A stretch of DNA of 64,000 bases. Source: Euptelea pleiosperma (taxonomy: Eukaryota; Streptophyta; Magnoliopsida; Ranunculales; Eupteleaceae). A model generated the notes under the pieces. That model made no database searches. It saw only the letters and a program-made list of their open reading frames with translations, and was not told where the DNA came from. Position numbers and translations under genes: made by a program. This document shows, piece by piece, positions 44,959-57,346 of this stretch. The stretch is taken from the NCBI GenBank assembly GCA_035048495.1, contig CM068540.1, positions 12,136,829-12,200,828 on the forward strand. Reading direction: 5' to 3'. The number at the start of each line of letters is the position of its first letter. Position 1 is the first letter of the stretch.

Positions 44959-45260
44959 ACTACAAGAAAATTAGGCATTAGCGGTGGACTTTTAGCGGCA
45001 GCCAGGAAAAAACCGCCGCTGTAAAATGTTTTAGCGGCGGCCGGGTGGAAAACTACCACTAAAGGTTCCTTGGAAATTTTAGGGGGAAAAATTTGATGAA
45101 TTTTACCTGCAGTCAGATAATCACCGCCACTATAGAGTCTATTAGCGGTGGTTTTTTAGCCGACCGCCACTATAGGTGCAATATTAGCGGCGGTCAGACA
45201 AAAAACCGCCACTAATAGATCTTTAGCGGCGGTCACAATCTGGCCGCCGCTGAAAGGTTT
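44959..45260 (+). mobile_element. CACTA transposon terminus with subterminal repeats
   Basis: CACTACAAGAAAA at 44959-44971 is the standard CACTA (En/Spm) end, preceded by GTA (44956-44958) as one half of a possible 3-bp duplication. The next 290 bp hold six or more AGCGGCGGTC / GACCGCC(G/A)CT units in both orientations, the subterminal repeats to which the element's own regulator protein would bind. The opposite end would be TTTTCTTGTAGTG and is not in the window. Confidence 0.88.
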
Positions 45261-45550
45261 TGAGATATAAAAAAAAAAAATTTACTTTACCTTTCCTCTC
45301 CATTTCCAGCGAATTGAACCAGCTGCTTCACCCCTCTCTTCACGCCTCCTCCTCCCCCTTTCCTTCGGTGGTCTCTCACAACAAAGTTGTCGTTGCCATT
45401 GCCGTTGTCGTGCCATACGAGCTCGAGCCCAAAAACCCCTCCCTCCTACTCCTTCGGCCTACCTCATCCCTCCAGCCATTGTCGTCGCCGCATCGTCCTC
45501 TGCTGTGCCGTCCACCGCTGCGCCGTCCCACCGTCGATTTCTCAGGTAAG
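45261..45550 (+). other. exon-like stretch after the CACTA end
   Basis: A pyrimidine- and GC-rich block with repeated CCGTC/CCGCC words ends at TTTCTCAGGTAAGG (about 45540-45551), a consensus splice donor. An AT-rich, intron-like sequence follows. It could be the untranslated first exon of the transposase gene or a captured host gene piece. The frames here have no recognised domain. Confidence 0.45.
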
Positions 45551-48050
45551 GTTTATTTTCATTTTTTTTTTAATTTGAAACCCTTTCGATTCAAACGATG
45601 AAACCCTTATCGTTTAATTTCAAACGAAAGGGTTTATTTCCGTTGATTTTTATTCTGAAATCATGGGTTCAACCTATTTTCATGGGTTGATTTTACTGAA
45701 ACGAAAAGGTTTTATGGGTTGATTTTCATGGGTTCAACCTATTTTCATGGGTTCATTTTTTTTCATGGGTTCAACATATGGTATTTGAAATTTCTAAAAT
45801 TTGAGAATGGACAGTCTATTTTTTTTTCCTGAAATCTGAAGCTATTTGCATGGATTTATTTCCGTTGACCATTCATTAAGGTTTCTTCTTTTTAAATCAT
45901 TCTTATTTAGATTTTTGGTTGGTTTTATCTCTGAAGGTAAATTCATAGATTTAGGGTTTGATTGTGAGACTTTTTGTAGGGTTTATGGTCTAGGATTTTA
46001 TACGGGTAAGTGTATGGCTTTTATTTTAGGCGACTTGAAGTGGCGTAGGTCCTCTCCATTCAAATGGATTCTTCAAGCTTGCCTTTAATTGAGTAGAAGT
46101 TATTATAATGCCCTGTTCAAGCTTCTGATTGGTAGTATAAATTTTTTTTTTGTTATTTTCTGTCATGGTTTTATGCCATTTGGGTTCTTGTATTTGTGCC
46201 AATGAATATAAGAGATTTTATTATATTGTATTGGGATAATTTTGGTCCATTAACATTTTGGGTCATTTTCTTTCACTAGTTTGTTTTTGTGCCATTTGGT
46301 TGTTCCTCAGCCAAATAGATAGGTAGAGAGATGAGCAAATGGATTAGTGGCCCTATAAGGACTTGATTTAATTTAAATGAAAAGGGGTATTGGATATAAA
46401 AAAGACCTAACATCTCTCTGATTTGAGTTTTGTTTGGGGTTGTTCTTAACCATGAGAAGAGAAGCATCATCATCTCTCGAGCTTTTATTTTTTCAGTTGT
46501 TTCATTTTCTTTAAGGATTTGGCACTCCTTGTTGATTTGATTTTAGCTCATTGAAAGCAAGCCTTCAATTTTCTCTTGTTTTTGTATCATCGGGTTGAGC
46601 ATTTAATATATATGTTTCATTGTATTGGCTTGTTTAGTTTTTCTTAACTTTCCTATCTTTGATCTTCTCTGTTTTGACGCCTGCTATGGTTGTTTCATTG
46701 CATCTTCTTTGTTGTAGTCTTTCTATCAATCCGTTTCTTCGTTGTTACATGTAGCTATTTAGTATCGAGTTTAAATGCTCCTCTGTTTTAGTCTTTCTAT
46801 CAATCCGTTTCTTCGTTGTAACATGTAGCTTTTTTATCAATCTATTTTAGTCTTGCTGTTTTGATATTTTGCTATTACCAAACTAAAAATTGGTCACAAA
46901 GTCAAACAATCTTCATTCAGGTGTTTTTGGATACAGCAAGATAAGCAGTCGGACGATTCTATTAATAAGTCAAATAAAGCAGCTAACAAGGACTACAATT
47001 ATGGGATCCGAACTTAATAGCCGTTACTGATACATCTAGTATGACCAGAATGAGTCAAACACGATATGGACAGTTACTCTGAATTCAGAGTTCATTTAAC
47101 TTGCTACTTGAAGCGAGTTAAGGTTATTAGGGGATGATGTTGAGTCCTAGGCTCTTTTTTGCCCAATTGCATGTAAAATTAAAGACTACATCTTTGTCTC
47201 TCTTTAAATGCTGTGATATTTAGGTTATACATCATTGACTTGATCATTTTTCAGAACTTTTTTTTTTGTTATCAACGGCTGGAATGTACGTTGCATGGAT
47301 TCAGGTTCTATGCACCATTTCTGTGGTGTTGATGACAAATGTATAAGTTGGGGCCATTTCTCAATATGGAGAGCTTGAATATGTCCCTAGTGGGCCAAAG
47401 TATGTGTTTTACATTTACGCCCTTCTTTTTAAGAAGTTCAAGTTTTCTGTGGTTAACCTTTATATCTCAACGTGCATGTTTTCATAAATTTAAAGAAAAC
47501 ATATGGTGGCAATTGCTTGTTTAAGAGTAGATGTTCTTGCTACTTGTGAATCAACACAAAATTTTGAAAGGTGTTTATCTTTTCTATTTTGAAACTGTCC
47601 TTGCACCCTTATTAATTTACTTTCTTGGATTCAACTCTTTATTTGTTCAGATTGACAAAGTCAGTGCTCCAGATCAGTACTAGATGTTCAAAGACTAATA
47701 AATTGATGCTAATAGACAATAAAATAGAGATGAGATGTTTCTTTAACTTTATAGAAGTTTGCTTATGGCAGCCATTCCTATGGTAGCTACTTCTTTATCA
47801 TCTTGCCTAGCCTAAAAACTATCATCACTAATGCCTTATCACAACTATCAGGGTGAAAATTTAATCCACTGTTTGAGGTATACCTTCTCTTCTTGTATTT
47901 TAAAACATCACAACTCCTGACCTACAGAAACACTGCAGTGGTGAGGAAATGAGTGAAGAGACAAGAAAAAGATAGAAAGGTGGTTTGCCACTTCACACGA
48001 TAAGGTATGTCCTTGTTTCTAAGATTTTCTAATTGGATTTTTCCATCAAC
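45551..48050. other. AT-rich non-coding sequence within the CACTA element
   Basis: No domain or terminus is found over 2.5 kb. A local repeat of TTTTCATGGGTTCAACCTA-like words is at 45660-45775. TTAGTCTTTCTATCAATCCGTTTCTTCGTTG-type words repeat near 46717-46760 and 46785-46825. It behaves like intron or 5' region of a plant gene. Confidence 0.4.
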
Positions 48051-48053
48051 ATT

Positions 48054-48478
48054 GAGGGTTTATAAGTGAAACCCTTCCCACATTTTTCAGTCAAGTGACT
48101 TATTCTTAGAGATTTTTGGGTGTATGGATGAATCCCCAACCCTAGGTAGACATAACACTACAAGAAAAATAATTTTTAGCAGCGGACTTGAAACCCACAT
48201 TTGATGGTGTTAGAAATTTCAAAATGGGTTGATTTACTGTAGGTGTGGTCTATATGGTGAGGAGATCACCCTAACAAAAATTCAAATCATTCTTATATTC
48301 ATAGGTTGGTTTACAAGTTAAAGAATTATGGACTGTCTATTTTTATTGTTAACTTGAAACCCACATTTGATGGTGTTAGAAATTTTAGAATGGGTTGATT
48401 TTTTGTAGGTGTGGTGTATATGTTGAGGAGATCACCCTAATCACAACTATAATGGGAAGGGTTTCACTTATAAACCCT
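48054..48478. repeat. 25-bp inverted repeat enclosing a second CACTA-type end and a direct repeat
   Basis: AGGGTTTATAAGTGAAACCC and the next bases (48054-48080) recur as the exact inverted copy at about 48452-48478. Between them lie a second CACTACAAGAAAA (48156-48168) with TTAGCAGCGG next to it, and a ~95-bp direct repeat (CTTGAAACCCACATTTGATG...) at about 48189 and 48353. It may be a nested non-autonomous CACTA fragment. Confidence 0.6.
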
Positions 48479-48479
48479 T

Positions 48480-49353
48480 TCCATTGGATTTCCTGTCGAA
48501 TGGTTTTTATTTTTTTGGTAATCTAATAGATATTGTTTCGTTCAGGGAATTGAATGTGAGTATTGGCATAGTGAGAGTGCGAGGCTCAATCTGAGGGATT
48601 TTTGGTATTGGTTGGCTGGACTTGTGCTTTTCGACATCTAGTGAGCATTTCGTTCTATTTAATTTATCTTATTTTCTTAAAATCAGTCTAATTAATGATT
48701 TATAAGCATTGACATTTTTAAATTTATAGATTTTTTCTTTGCTAGGTTTGTTTTATCTTTTAAGAATCTGCAGTGTAGTTATATTTACTAGATGAATAGT
48801 TAATTAAGTTTACATTGCATTAATTTGTTAATTAGGTTTACTTTGTTCTAATTATGTTTAATTTATAGTCAAGTAATTGCATTCATTATGTGATTCATCA
48901 ACTTGTAACAGCCCTGACCCCGCTCTGCTATACCCATGGTATAGTGAATGACAGGTCCTCGTGGTCTATGTTATATGGCTTAGATTGACTCTAGGTTGTG
49001 CATATTTTTGTAAAATTTCTTAATTATAGGGTTGACATAGAATACATTATCCGATAAATAATGTTTCAGATGTAACATTCAAATGCAAGATAAAGAAGGA
49101 CGTTAGGAATACAAGGAAGATGTGAAGAAGTTGGGAATGGGTGGAATGGGAAAAAAAGTTTTTGTCATTAAACCAGTTGCAGATAGGCTGATGCGTGCCA
49201 ATTGGAAAATTGGATGCCATACAAAGAAAAGTCTTCTGTTAGCTGTTATAATTGGGATGCCATACAAAGTCCCAAAATTAGTTTGAAAGTCATCCGGTAT
49301 AAATACCTCTTACTTTCTACACCTATTGAATTTTTTCACTGCCCAGCATCAAT
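48480..49353. other. non-coding sequence before solo LTR
   Basis: No coding feature. At about 48907 a TGTAACAGCCCTGACCCC phrase resembles the start of another long LTR, but no end or duplication is seen, so it is not called. Confidence 0.35.
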
Positions 49354-52300
49354 TGTAATACCCCGAACTTTCGTTCTAGGGTATTACGGTAAATTCACCT
49401 AAGAATGGAAACCTAAACCTTTTTCAGACTTCTATTATTGTTTTTATGGTTTAATATCATTGTTGAGTATGTATATTTAATTTGGTTTCATTCTGACAAC
49501 TTTGAAAAACCTGCTATTTTTGAAACTCGCTCTTTATGGCTAAATTCCTACTAAACATAATGAACCATAACTTGCTGGAGACTTTTTCTTTCCCTAGCTA
49601 ACATTACAGAACTTTTATAAAAAAATTATTTTGTGGGCCCGAGACTCTAAAAATATTCCTATTTTATCCTTATCAACTTACTTGTGAAATTTAGAACTTT
49701 TCCTGATACATGAAAACCCTAGCGGGAGATTTCGGGAGATTTTGACAAAAATAGTATTTTCATAATTTTTAAACTTTCCTACCATTCTTATATTTTCAAA
49801 AATAATATTTAATTATATTTTATTTATTTAATAAGAGCGTGGGACCCGCAAATCACTTTCGGGTCATTCCGATGTCACTTGACACTTTTTCGGTGCTTTG
49901 AACGTTTTTTTATGATTTTTTATGTATTTAGACTACTTTTATGTGATTTGTGTGTGTGACATATGTCAATACCTTATTGTATGAACTTTTAAATTATATA
50001 ATATAGTTTGATTGAATTAATTTATAATTATTTGTGTTATGATTGTTGGGTGGGCCCGTATGGCCAATTTAGAGGCCTTTAGGGCTTAATAATATTCTTA
50101 AATAAAGCCTATTAATGTATATGGGCCTTGGGCCCATTCCTAACCCATTAATAGTGTAAAATATAAGTTTTTGAGGGTTGAAAAAGTCATCCCTTTGCTA
50201 GTTACGAATTTCAACAAAATAGAAACCCTAATCCTTCCCTAAACCTATTTATTAAAAACCCTAAAGCTTTAGAAGTTTTCAAAACCAAACTCCATTAAAG
50301 AATAGAGCAAGCTCCATTAAACCTTCATCCGGGCACCGATCGCACTCGAGCAAGAAGGGAGAATTGGCAGGGACTCCGATTTGAAGAACATACTCCGAGG
50401 AGAGGACGATCCGACGACTTTCAAATTTGAAGAAACTTTTAATTTCATTAAAGTTTAAGAAACCTTAAGGTAAGTGCGCTTGATCCATCCTATACTTATT
50501 TTTCTTCAAGATTTTGTTTCTCTTTCATTAGATAATGGTTGATACTCATTATAAATTAATTTTAACAATATTTATTTTATTCTTATTGGATTGATCTTTA
50601 TTTTGGGCCACCATGATGGGTTGGGCCATCGTCTATTTTGCACCTATAACGGATAATTATGTTCTTTATCATTTTTGTTGTATTTTCATAATTAAAATAT
50701 TTTTATAATTATTTTTTCTAAATACCTCTATGAATCTATTTTTCAAAACCGTTTAGTTTATATTTTTCTGATTTTTATTGATTAAGTTATGATTTTTCTA
50801 AGTTGTATGACTTTACCAAAAAAACCCAGAATTTCAGATTTTACACGGTCCGATTCACTTGGGATTTCGATCTATATTTTTAACCTAAATATTTTTTTAA
50901 TTATTTTTCATGGATACCTCTATCAATCTAGTTTCTAGAACCTTTGAGTTTATATTTTTCTGATTTGTATTGATTAAGTTATGATTTTTCAAACGTGCTG
51001 GACTTTTCTGTAAAACCCAGAATTCCAGATTTTACACGGTCCAATTTACCTGCGATTTCGATCCATATTTTTAATCTAAATATTTTTATAATTATTTTTC
51101 ACAGATACCTCTATCAATCTAGTTTCTAGAACCTTTGAGTTTATATTTTTTTGATCTGTATTGATTAAGTTATGATTTTTCAAACATGCTGGACTTTTTT
51201 GTAAAACCCAGAATTTCAGATTTTACACGGTCCACTTCACTTGAGATTTCAATCTATATTTTTAACCTAAATATTTTTTTAATTATTTTTCATAGATACC
51301 TCCATCAATTTAGTTTCTATAACCCTTGAGTTTGTATTTTTTCGATATGTATTGATTAAGTTATGAGTTTTTAAATGTGTGGGACTTTTCTGTATCCCAG
51401 ATTCTGTCCGGCCCAATTAATTAAGATTTTTGACCTATATTTTGAATCCGAATATTTTTCTATTTATTTTTTTTGTAAAATCTCTGTAAATCTAGTTTTT
51501 AAATCCATTGAGTTTATATTTTTCTAATTCATATTTATTTAGTTATGATTTTTATAATGCAGTATATTTTTTTTTAAAAAAAAAAACCTATTAATTATTC
51601 GTGGTTCGGTCATGATTATTAACTATTAAGGTTTTAACCTTGTTGTTTGACTAAACCCTAGATGGTTTGACCTATACCTGTATGCATGGGGATCTCACCC
51701 ATGTGTCTTGGATCTCTTTAGGGTTCGACCTTGTGTCATGGATCCCTCATAGGGTTCGGCCATGGCGTGTTGGATTCTCTTGCGATTTTCACTTATATTA
51801 TTCATCGATGTTGATTGTGATATTTGGTCATGTCTTATTGACTATTATACCTAGATGGTTCGACCTATACTTGTATGCATGGGATCCCACCCATATGTCT
51901 TGGATCCCTCATAGGGTTCGGCCAAGTGTCTTGGATCCCTCTTTAGGGTTCGACCTTGTGTCATGGATCCCTCATAGGGTTCGGCCATGGTGTGTTGGAT
52001 TGTCTTGTGATTTCCGCTTATATTATTCATCCGTGTTGATCGTGACCTTCGGTGATTGTTACATGTTATTCATGGTTAACCCTAATTCGTTCCCATATTA
52101 TTACTCTTAATGATCATTGGTTCATTTTATATAATTATATTTAAATATTAAATACATGTGTGCTTATGTCATGTAACCCTAGTACATCTTGTTGTCATAC
52201 CATGATCATCACGTCATTTCGTATAAGGGGTGCATAAGGGAACGGGGTTGAAGTATATTATATACGTTTATATTGGTTTTATCAATTAATCAGGGTTCGG

Positions 52301-52996
52301 TACCCTAGGGTGAAAGGCCCCAGACGTTATTATATCCTGCAGATGGGTCGATGAGACCGCTCCCAGTGCGGGAAGGAGATGGAGACCCTATGTGGTTATG
52401 GTTACTAGTTGCATTGGCATCCCTTACTCATCTGCATTCATCCTCATATTCATGCCATCTTTATTATACGATTGAGATGCATACCTTGATTAAAAAACTT
52501 GTATAGTATGATATCATACCATGCACACTGTTGTATTACTGGGCCTCGGCTCACGGTGCTACACCGATACCATTTTCAGATTTTGAGGAGCCAGGTACAT
52601 GAGATGATTTTGAGACGAAAGACTCCGGTGCATTCGAGGAGATTGGCGAGGATTTGGGAGTCGATCCCACACTTTAGAAAGTTGTATTTGATTATTTTAT
52701 AACATTATTTATTTATTTTCACGGGCATGTAAGCCTTTGATTGAGAGCATGTTCTCACTTCCATCTCTTCACATTTAGTTGATTGATTGAATTATTTGAA
52801 TTATAAATTATTTAAATTATTTGTTTCCTACATCTACTCTTCTTTTTTTTCTTAGTGGGTTTTCGAATGAACCTTAGTAGTCTAATTAACCTAATTGGAC
52901 CACTAGGGGACATTCATGGATCACCTCTGGGTTCGGGTACGGGTCGATCCACAGATTTTCGGGTCGTATTTGGGTATCCGGATTCGGGGCGTGACA
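49354..52996. mobile_element. long solo LTR, sister of 9974-14025 (TSD TCAAT)
   Basis: Starts TGTAATACCCCGAAC and ends TTCGGGGCGTGACA, with exact duplications TCAAT at 49349-49353 and 52997-53001. At 3643 bp it is colinear and highly similar to 9974-14025, including the two internal repeat regions. It has about two fewer 191-bp units (repeat anchors at about 50780, 50972, 51162 and 51352). No internal region remains. It is inserted inside the CACTA element. Confidence 0.93.
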
Positions 52997-53001
52997 TCAA
53001 T

Positions 53002-54156
53002 CCACCAAGTTGATTTCTTCGCCGCATTGCATCGATCAACCAAGTTTATTTCTTCACCCCACCAACTGAATTCCATAACCAGCAATAGTGATAACACACA
53101 ACCTATGGATGTTCAGACGTAGTCCCAAAATCATTCGAATTGTTGATTTCTGAACGTATGGATGTTTGGTGGATTCGTAGATGGAGATATAGACCCAAGG
53201 TGATTGTGCTTAGTGATTTCTGACCGTATGGATGTTTGGCTAAATCATAGATAGACATACTGATCGAAGATTAGTCTAGTTAGTGACTTCTGACCGTTGG
53301 TGCTTCGTTTGTAGTTGCGGGTATGGTTCTTAGGACATCTTGATATTAAAATATAAGATTTGTTCTTCATGTCTACTATATGCATGTGTTTTTATTAAAT
53401 TTTTCATGACCTATTATTCTATCTAATTTGATATTCAATTGCTGATAATAATGTTTATTTTATTATTTTACCACCGAATTCTTCATTGTATGCTGGTAGT
53501 AGTACTGTATGTAATATAAAACTAGTATTGAAGTGCAAACATTTTAATTTACTTGACGTTTTAAAGTTTCAATCATTCCTCACTTTATGTTGTATATCAT
53601 GTAAATAGTTGACACACACACATTATGCATATACATGCATTGAACCTTAGATCTCCCGTTCAAGAATCATTGTGTGACAATTGTGCTTTATCACCTACAT
53701 ATGACAGATTAGTTGTACAATGAACAACTTTTTTGTCTTGTTTGTGGTGAGGAGTAATTGTCTGCTGTTGATTCTTGAATTGTCCAGTTTGGACATGTTT
53801 GGGAATGCATAATTTCTAGTACAGTCAGTAGCTAAAGTGATTATTTCTATTTGAAGGACAGTTTCGGCAAGCATTCCTTTTGTTCTCTGGGTACATATTT
53901 AGACAAGGTGACATGTTTGTCCCTAGTCTAAATCGTGTACATGGAGAACTATAGGGAAATGCTGCTGAAATTTTTCTTCAGATGGAACTAACCACTTGGC
54001 TATTGAGTGTAACAGAGATTATGCATTCTTGAATGGGATAGGAACCACCCACCCGTTAGAGAGGAGATAGGAAGCATGATGCATGCATGTGCCCTTGAGT
54101 TGTGTGTGACAATGTGCTTTCCGGTGAAGGTGACGTCGCTCTGAAGGGATATGCCA
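53002..54156 (+). other. CACTA sequence upstream of transposase, with ~70-bp repeats
   Basis: Three decaying units containing TTTCTGACCGTATGGATGTTTGG are at about 53146, 53214 and 53286, a period of about 70 bp. The rest, up to the ATG at 54157, has no recognised coding domain. It is probably 5' intron or untranslated sequence of the transposase gene. Confidence 0.5.
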
Positions 54157-57100
54157 ATGGATAAAAGTTGGATTAAGAAGCCATGAAATGCCCGTGAGTA
54201 TTTAGCTAGAGTAGAGCAATTCTTGGATTTTGCATTTGCAAATACAAGGTTTGGAGACAAGATTTGGTGTCCTTGTCTTGAATGCAAGAATGTGATCGTA
54301 AAGGATAGAAAAGACGCGCATGGTGACTTATTATGGTATGGAATAATGACGGATTACACCATCTGGATTCGCCATGGGGAGGCTCTAAATGCGGGTGAAT
54401 ATATGGGGAATGAGATTGATGAGGGTGGTGAGAGTGAGGTTGAAGGTGAGGCCGATGATATGCAAGGAATGTTACAAGATGCATTTGAAATATCCCCTCC
54501 TGATCATGAAGAGGAGAATGAATCAACTGAAACTGGACCAGTTGAGCCAAATCAGGAAGCGAATAAATTTTATGAGATGTTGAAGGATGCCGAGACTGAA
54601 CTGTATCCAAGTTGCACAAAATTTTCGAAACTATCTTTCTTTGTACGGCTATTACACCTGAAGTGTCTAAATGGATGGAGTAACAAATCGTTCGACATGT
54701 TACTTGAATTATTAAAAGAGGCACTGCCAGCTGGTGAAAAGTTGCCAAAGAATCATTACGAATCAAAAAAGATCCTTCGAGATCTTGATCTGCATTACAC
54801 GAAGATAAATGCATGTCCGAATGACTGCATGCTATACTGGAAGGAGCATGAGAATGCAAATGAATGTGTCGTATGTGGTGCGTCCAGGTGGAAATCAGTT
54901 ACAGGTCAGTCTGTTGAAGAAGCTTCCAGTTCGTCTACAGAGGGTACCAAAATACCTACAAGGATTTTGCATTATTTTCCGTTGAAACTGCGACTTCAGA
55001 GGTTGTTTATGTGTTAAAAAACAACCGAGCAAATGAGATGGCATAACGAAGGTCGTACAAAAGATGGTGTGTTGAGACATCCTGCAGACTCTAAGTCATG
55101 GGAAACTTTGGACATGCAATACCCGGCGTTCGGTTCTGAATCGAGGAATGTTCGACTTGGAGTAGGGAGTGATGGTTTCACCCCATTTAGTTATACGAGC
55201 ACTCCGCACAGCACGTGGCCTGTAATTTTTATTCCATACAATTTGCCACCGTGGATGTGTATGAAGCCAACGTCTTTCATGTTAACGTTGCTTATTCCTG
55301 GTCCTAAAGCTCCTGGAAACGACATTGATGTGTACTTGCAACCATTAATAGAGTTGAAGGAATTGTGGACAGATGGATTTGAGGCATACGACGCCTCTTT
55401 AAAGCAAAATTTTTGATGCCGTGCAGGAGTTATATGGACTATTAATGACTTCCCTGCATTAGCGAACTTGTCAGGATGGAGCACTAAAGGAAAACTTGCT
55501 TGTCCCTCTTGCCATATAGAGACATGTTCGGTAAGATTGACAGAAGAACGCAAAGAATGCTACATGGGACCTCGTCGATTTCTTCCACATGATCATAAAT
55601 TTCAACAGAACAAAAGGTCGTTTGATGGCAAAACAGAAACGAATGCGCCCAAACCGTTGACTGGCAGGGATGTGCTCGATCAATTATATGATTATGAGCA
55701 GATCACATTTGGCAAGGCAGATACGGATATCAGTGGGAGGAAGAGAAAGAGGGATGACTATAATTTACCAAAGAATTGGAAGAAGAGGAGCATTTTTTTC
55801 AAATTGCCATATTGGAAAGATCTTTTGTTGCGGCACAATCTAGATGTTATGCACATTGAGAAGAATGTCTATGATAATGTGATCGGGACACTGTTGGACA
55901 TGGAGGGTTCAAAAGACAACTTGAAGGCTCGTCTAGATATGAAGAGAACGCGTATAAGGAAAGAACTTCATCCAAAATTGGACGGGAGAAAATGTCTACT
56001 ACCTCCGGCATGCCACATGATGTCAACTATTGAAAAAAGAAAGTTTTGTCAAGTGTTAAAAGAGGTCAAGGTTCCAGATAATTATTCGTCGAACTTTTCA
56101 CGATGTGTGCAAGTCAAACAGTGCAAGATCTCAGGGCTGAAGAGTCATGATTGTCATGTTCTTTTGCAACAATTTCTACCGCTTACAGTATGTGGTATCT
56201 TACCTAAGAACGTTTGTTCAGCGTTGATTGAGTTGTCCACGTTCTTCAAGTAGTTATGTTCGAAAGTCTTGAAGGTGGGAGAACTGGAACAACTTGAAGC
56301 GCAGATTGCAATAACACTTTGTAAATTAGAGATGATTTTTCCGCCAGTTTTTTTTGATATTATAGTACACTTGCCCATTCATCTAGCTGGTGAGGCCAAG
56401 ATAGCCGGACCAGTGCAGTACCGGTGGATGTATCCAATAGAGAGGTACTTGCATAGGTTGAAGACATATGTCCGAAATAAAAACTATCCTGAGGGTTCAA
56501 TAGTAGAATGGTATATATGCGAAGAATCCTTGACATTTTGCTCGAGATACTTGCATGGGGTTGAGACAAGGTTCAACCGACCAGAGCGGAATAATGACGT
56601 TGTTGATGCTGAATCACCTGCTAAGGTATCCACTTTTATAAGAACTGGCCGTGCCGTTGGGATGGCTACATCACGCATGCTAAACAACACTGAGTGGGAA
56701 CAAGTTCGTCTCTATGTGCTCATCAAATTGCGCCGAAGTCGCTCCATTTATTGAGTAAGACTAACTGTTCAAAATCTACTAAGATTATGTTATTCATATA
56801 CATTGATACTTAATGTTTTATTTAGGTTTGGATTGTAATTTAATTATTTATTGTACAGGAAGCACAAAGAAGTAATTAAGGAGACTAATAATCATATACT
56901 TCCTAGGGATTTGGAACGGAAACATAATAAGGAGTTTGCGCAATGGTTTAAAAAATATGTAAGGTTTAGATATATAACAATTTTGCTTTTTAACTGTAAT
57001 ATTATGTGATGCAAATTTAAATATGTAAAAGGCATTAATATAAGTTTTATCTGAATAGGTGATGCAAATGTGATATAACGGTGAGAAAGTAGATAAATCA

Positions 57101-57346
57101 CTCGAATTGTTGTCTGTGGGTCCTGGTTGGATAGTAAGATCATTTTCGGGGTACATTGTCAATGGCTTTCGATTTCACACAAGTAATAGGGAGCTACGAA
57201 GGAAAACTCAAAATAGTGGAGTTTTCATAACTGCAGAGACAAATAGCTTCACTAGCGCGAGCGACACGAAACCGACGGTAGCTAGGTAATGTCAGATACA
57301 ATGGCATCTTAAATGAAGTTCTGAGTTACAGTATCCCAGCCAGAAT
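54157..57346 (+). pseudogene. CACTA (En/Spm) TNP2-type transposase pseudogene, 5' part
   Basis: The ATG at 54157 opens MDKSWIKKP, the typical start of the transposase-associated domain (54157-54381, with WCPCLECKN and TIWIRHGE). An acidic linker follows, then the TNP2 transposase domain (about 54600-55900) with CPNDCMLYWKEHE, WTINDFPALANLSGWSTKGK and HNLDVMHIEKNV. The DUF4218 domain (about 56140-56560) has GPVQYRWMYPIERYLHRLK. Two likely introns have GT-AG ends: 56755-56858 and 56959-57058. DUF4216 begins at 57107. In-frame stops: TGA 54184, TAA 55015, TGA 55414, TAG 56251, TGA 57071. There is a frameshift near 56730. It would cut at CACTA ends; this copy is dead. It is broken at 57346 by a solo LTR. 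Confidence 0.92.

Noticed and set aside
54206..54859. 217-codon frame on the minus strand
   Set aside because: It is antisense to the clearly homologous CACTA transposase domain.
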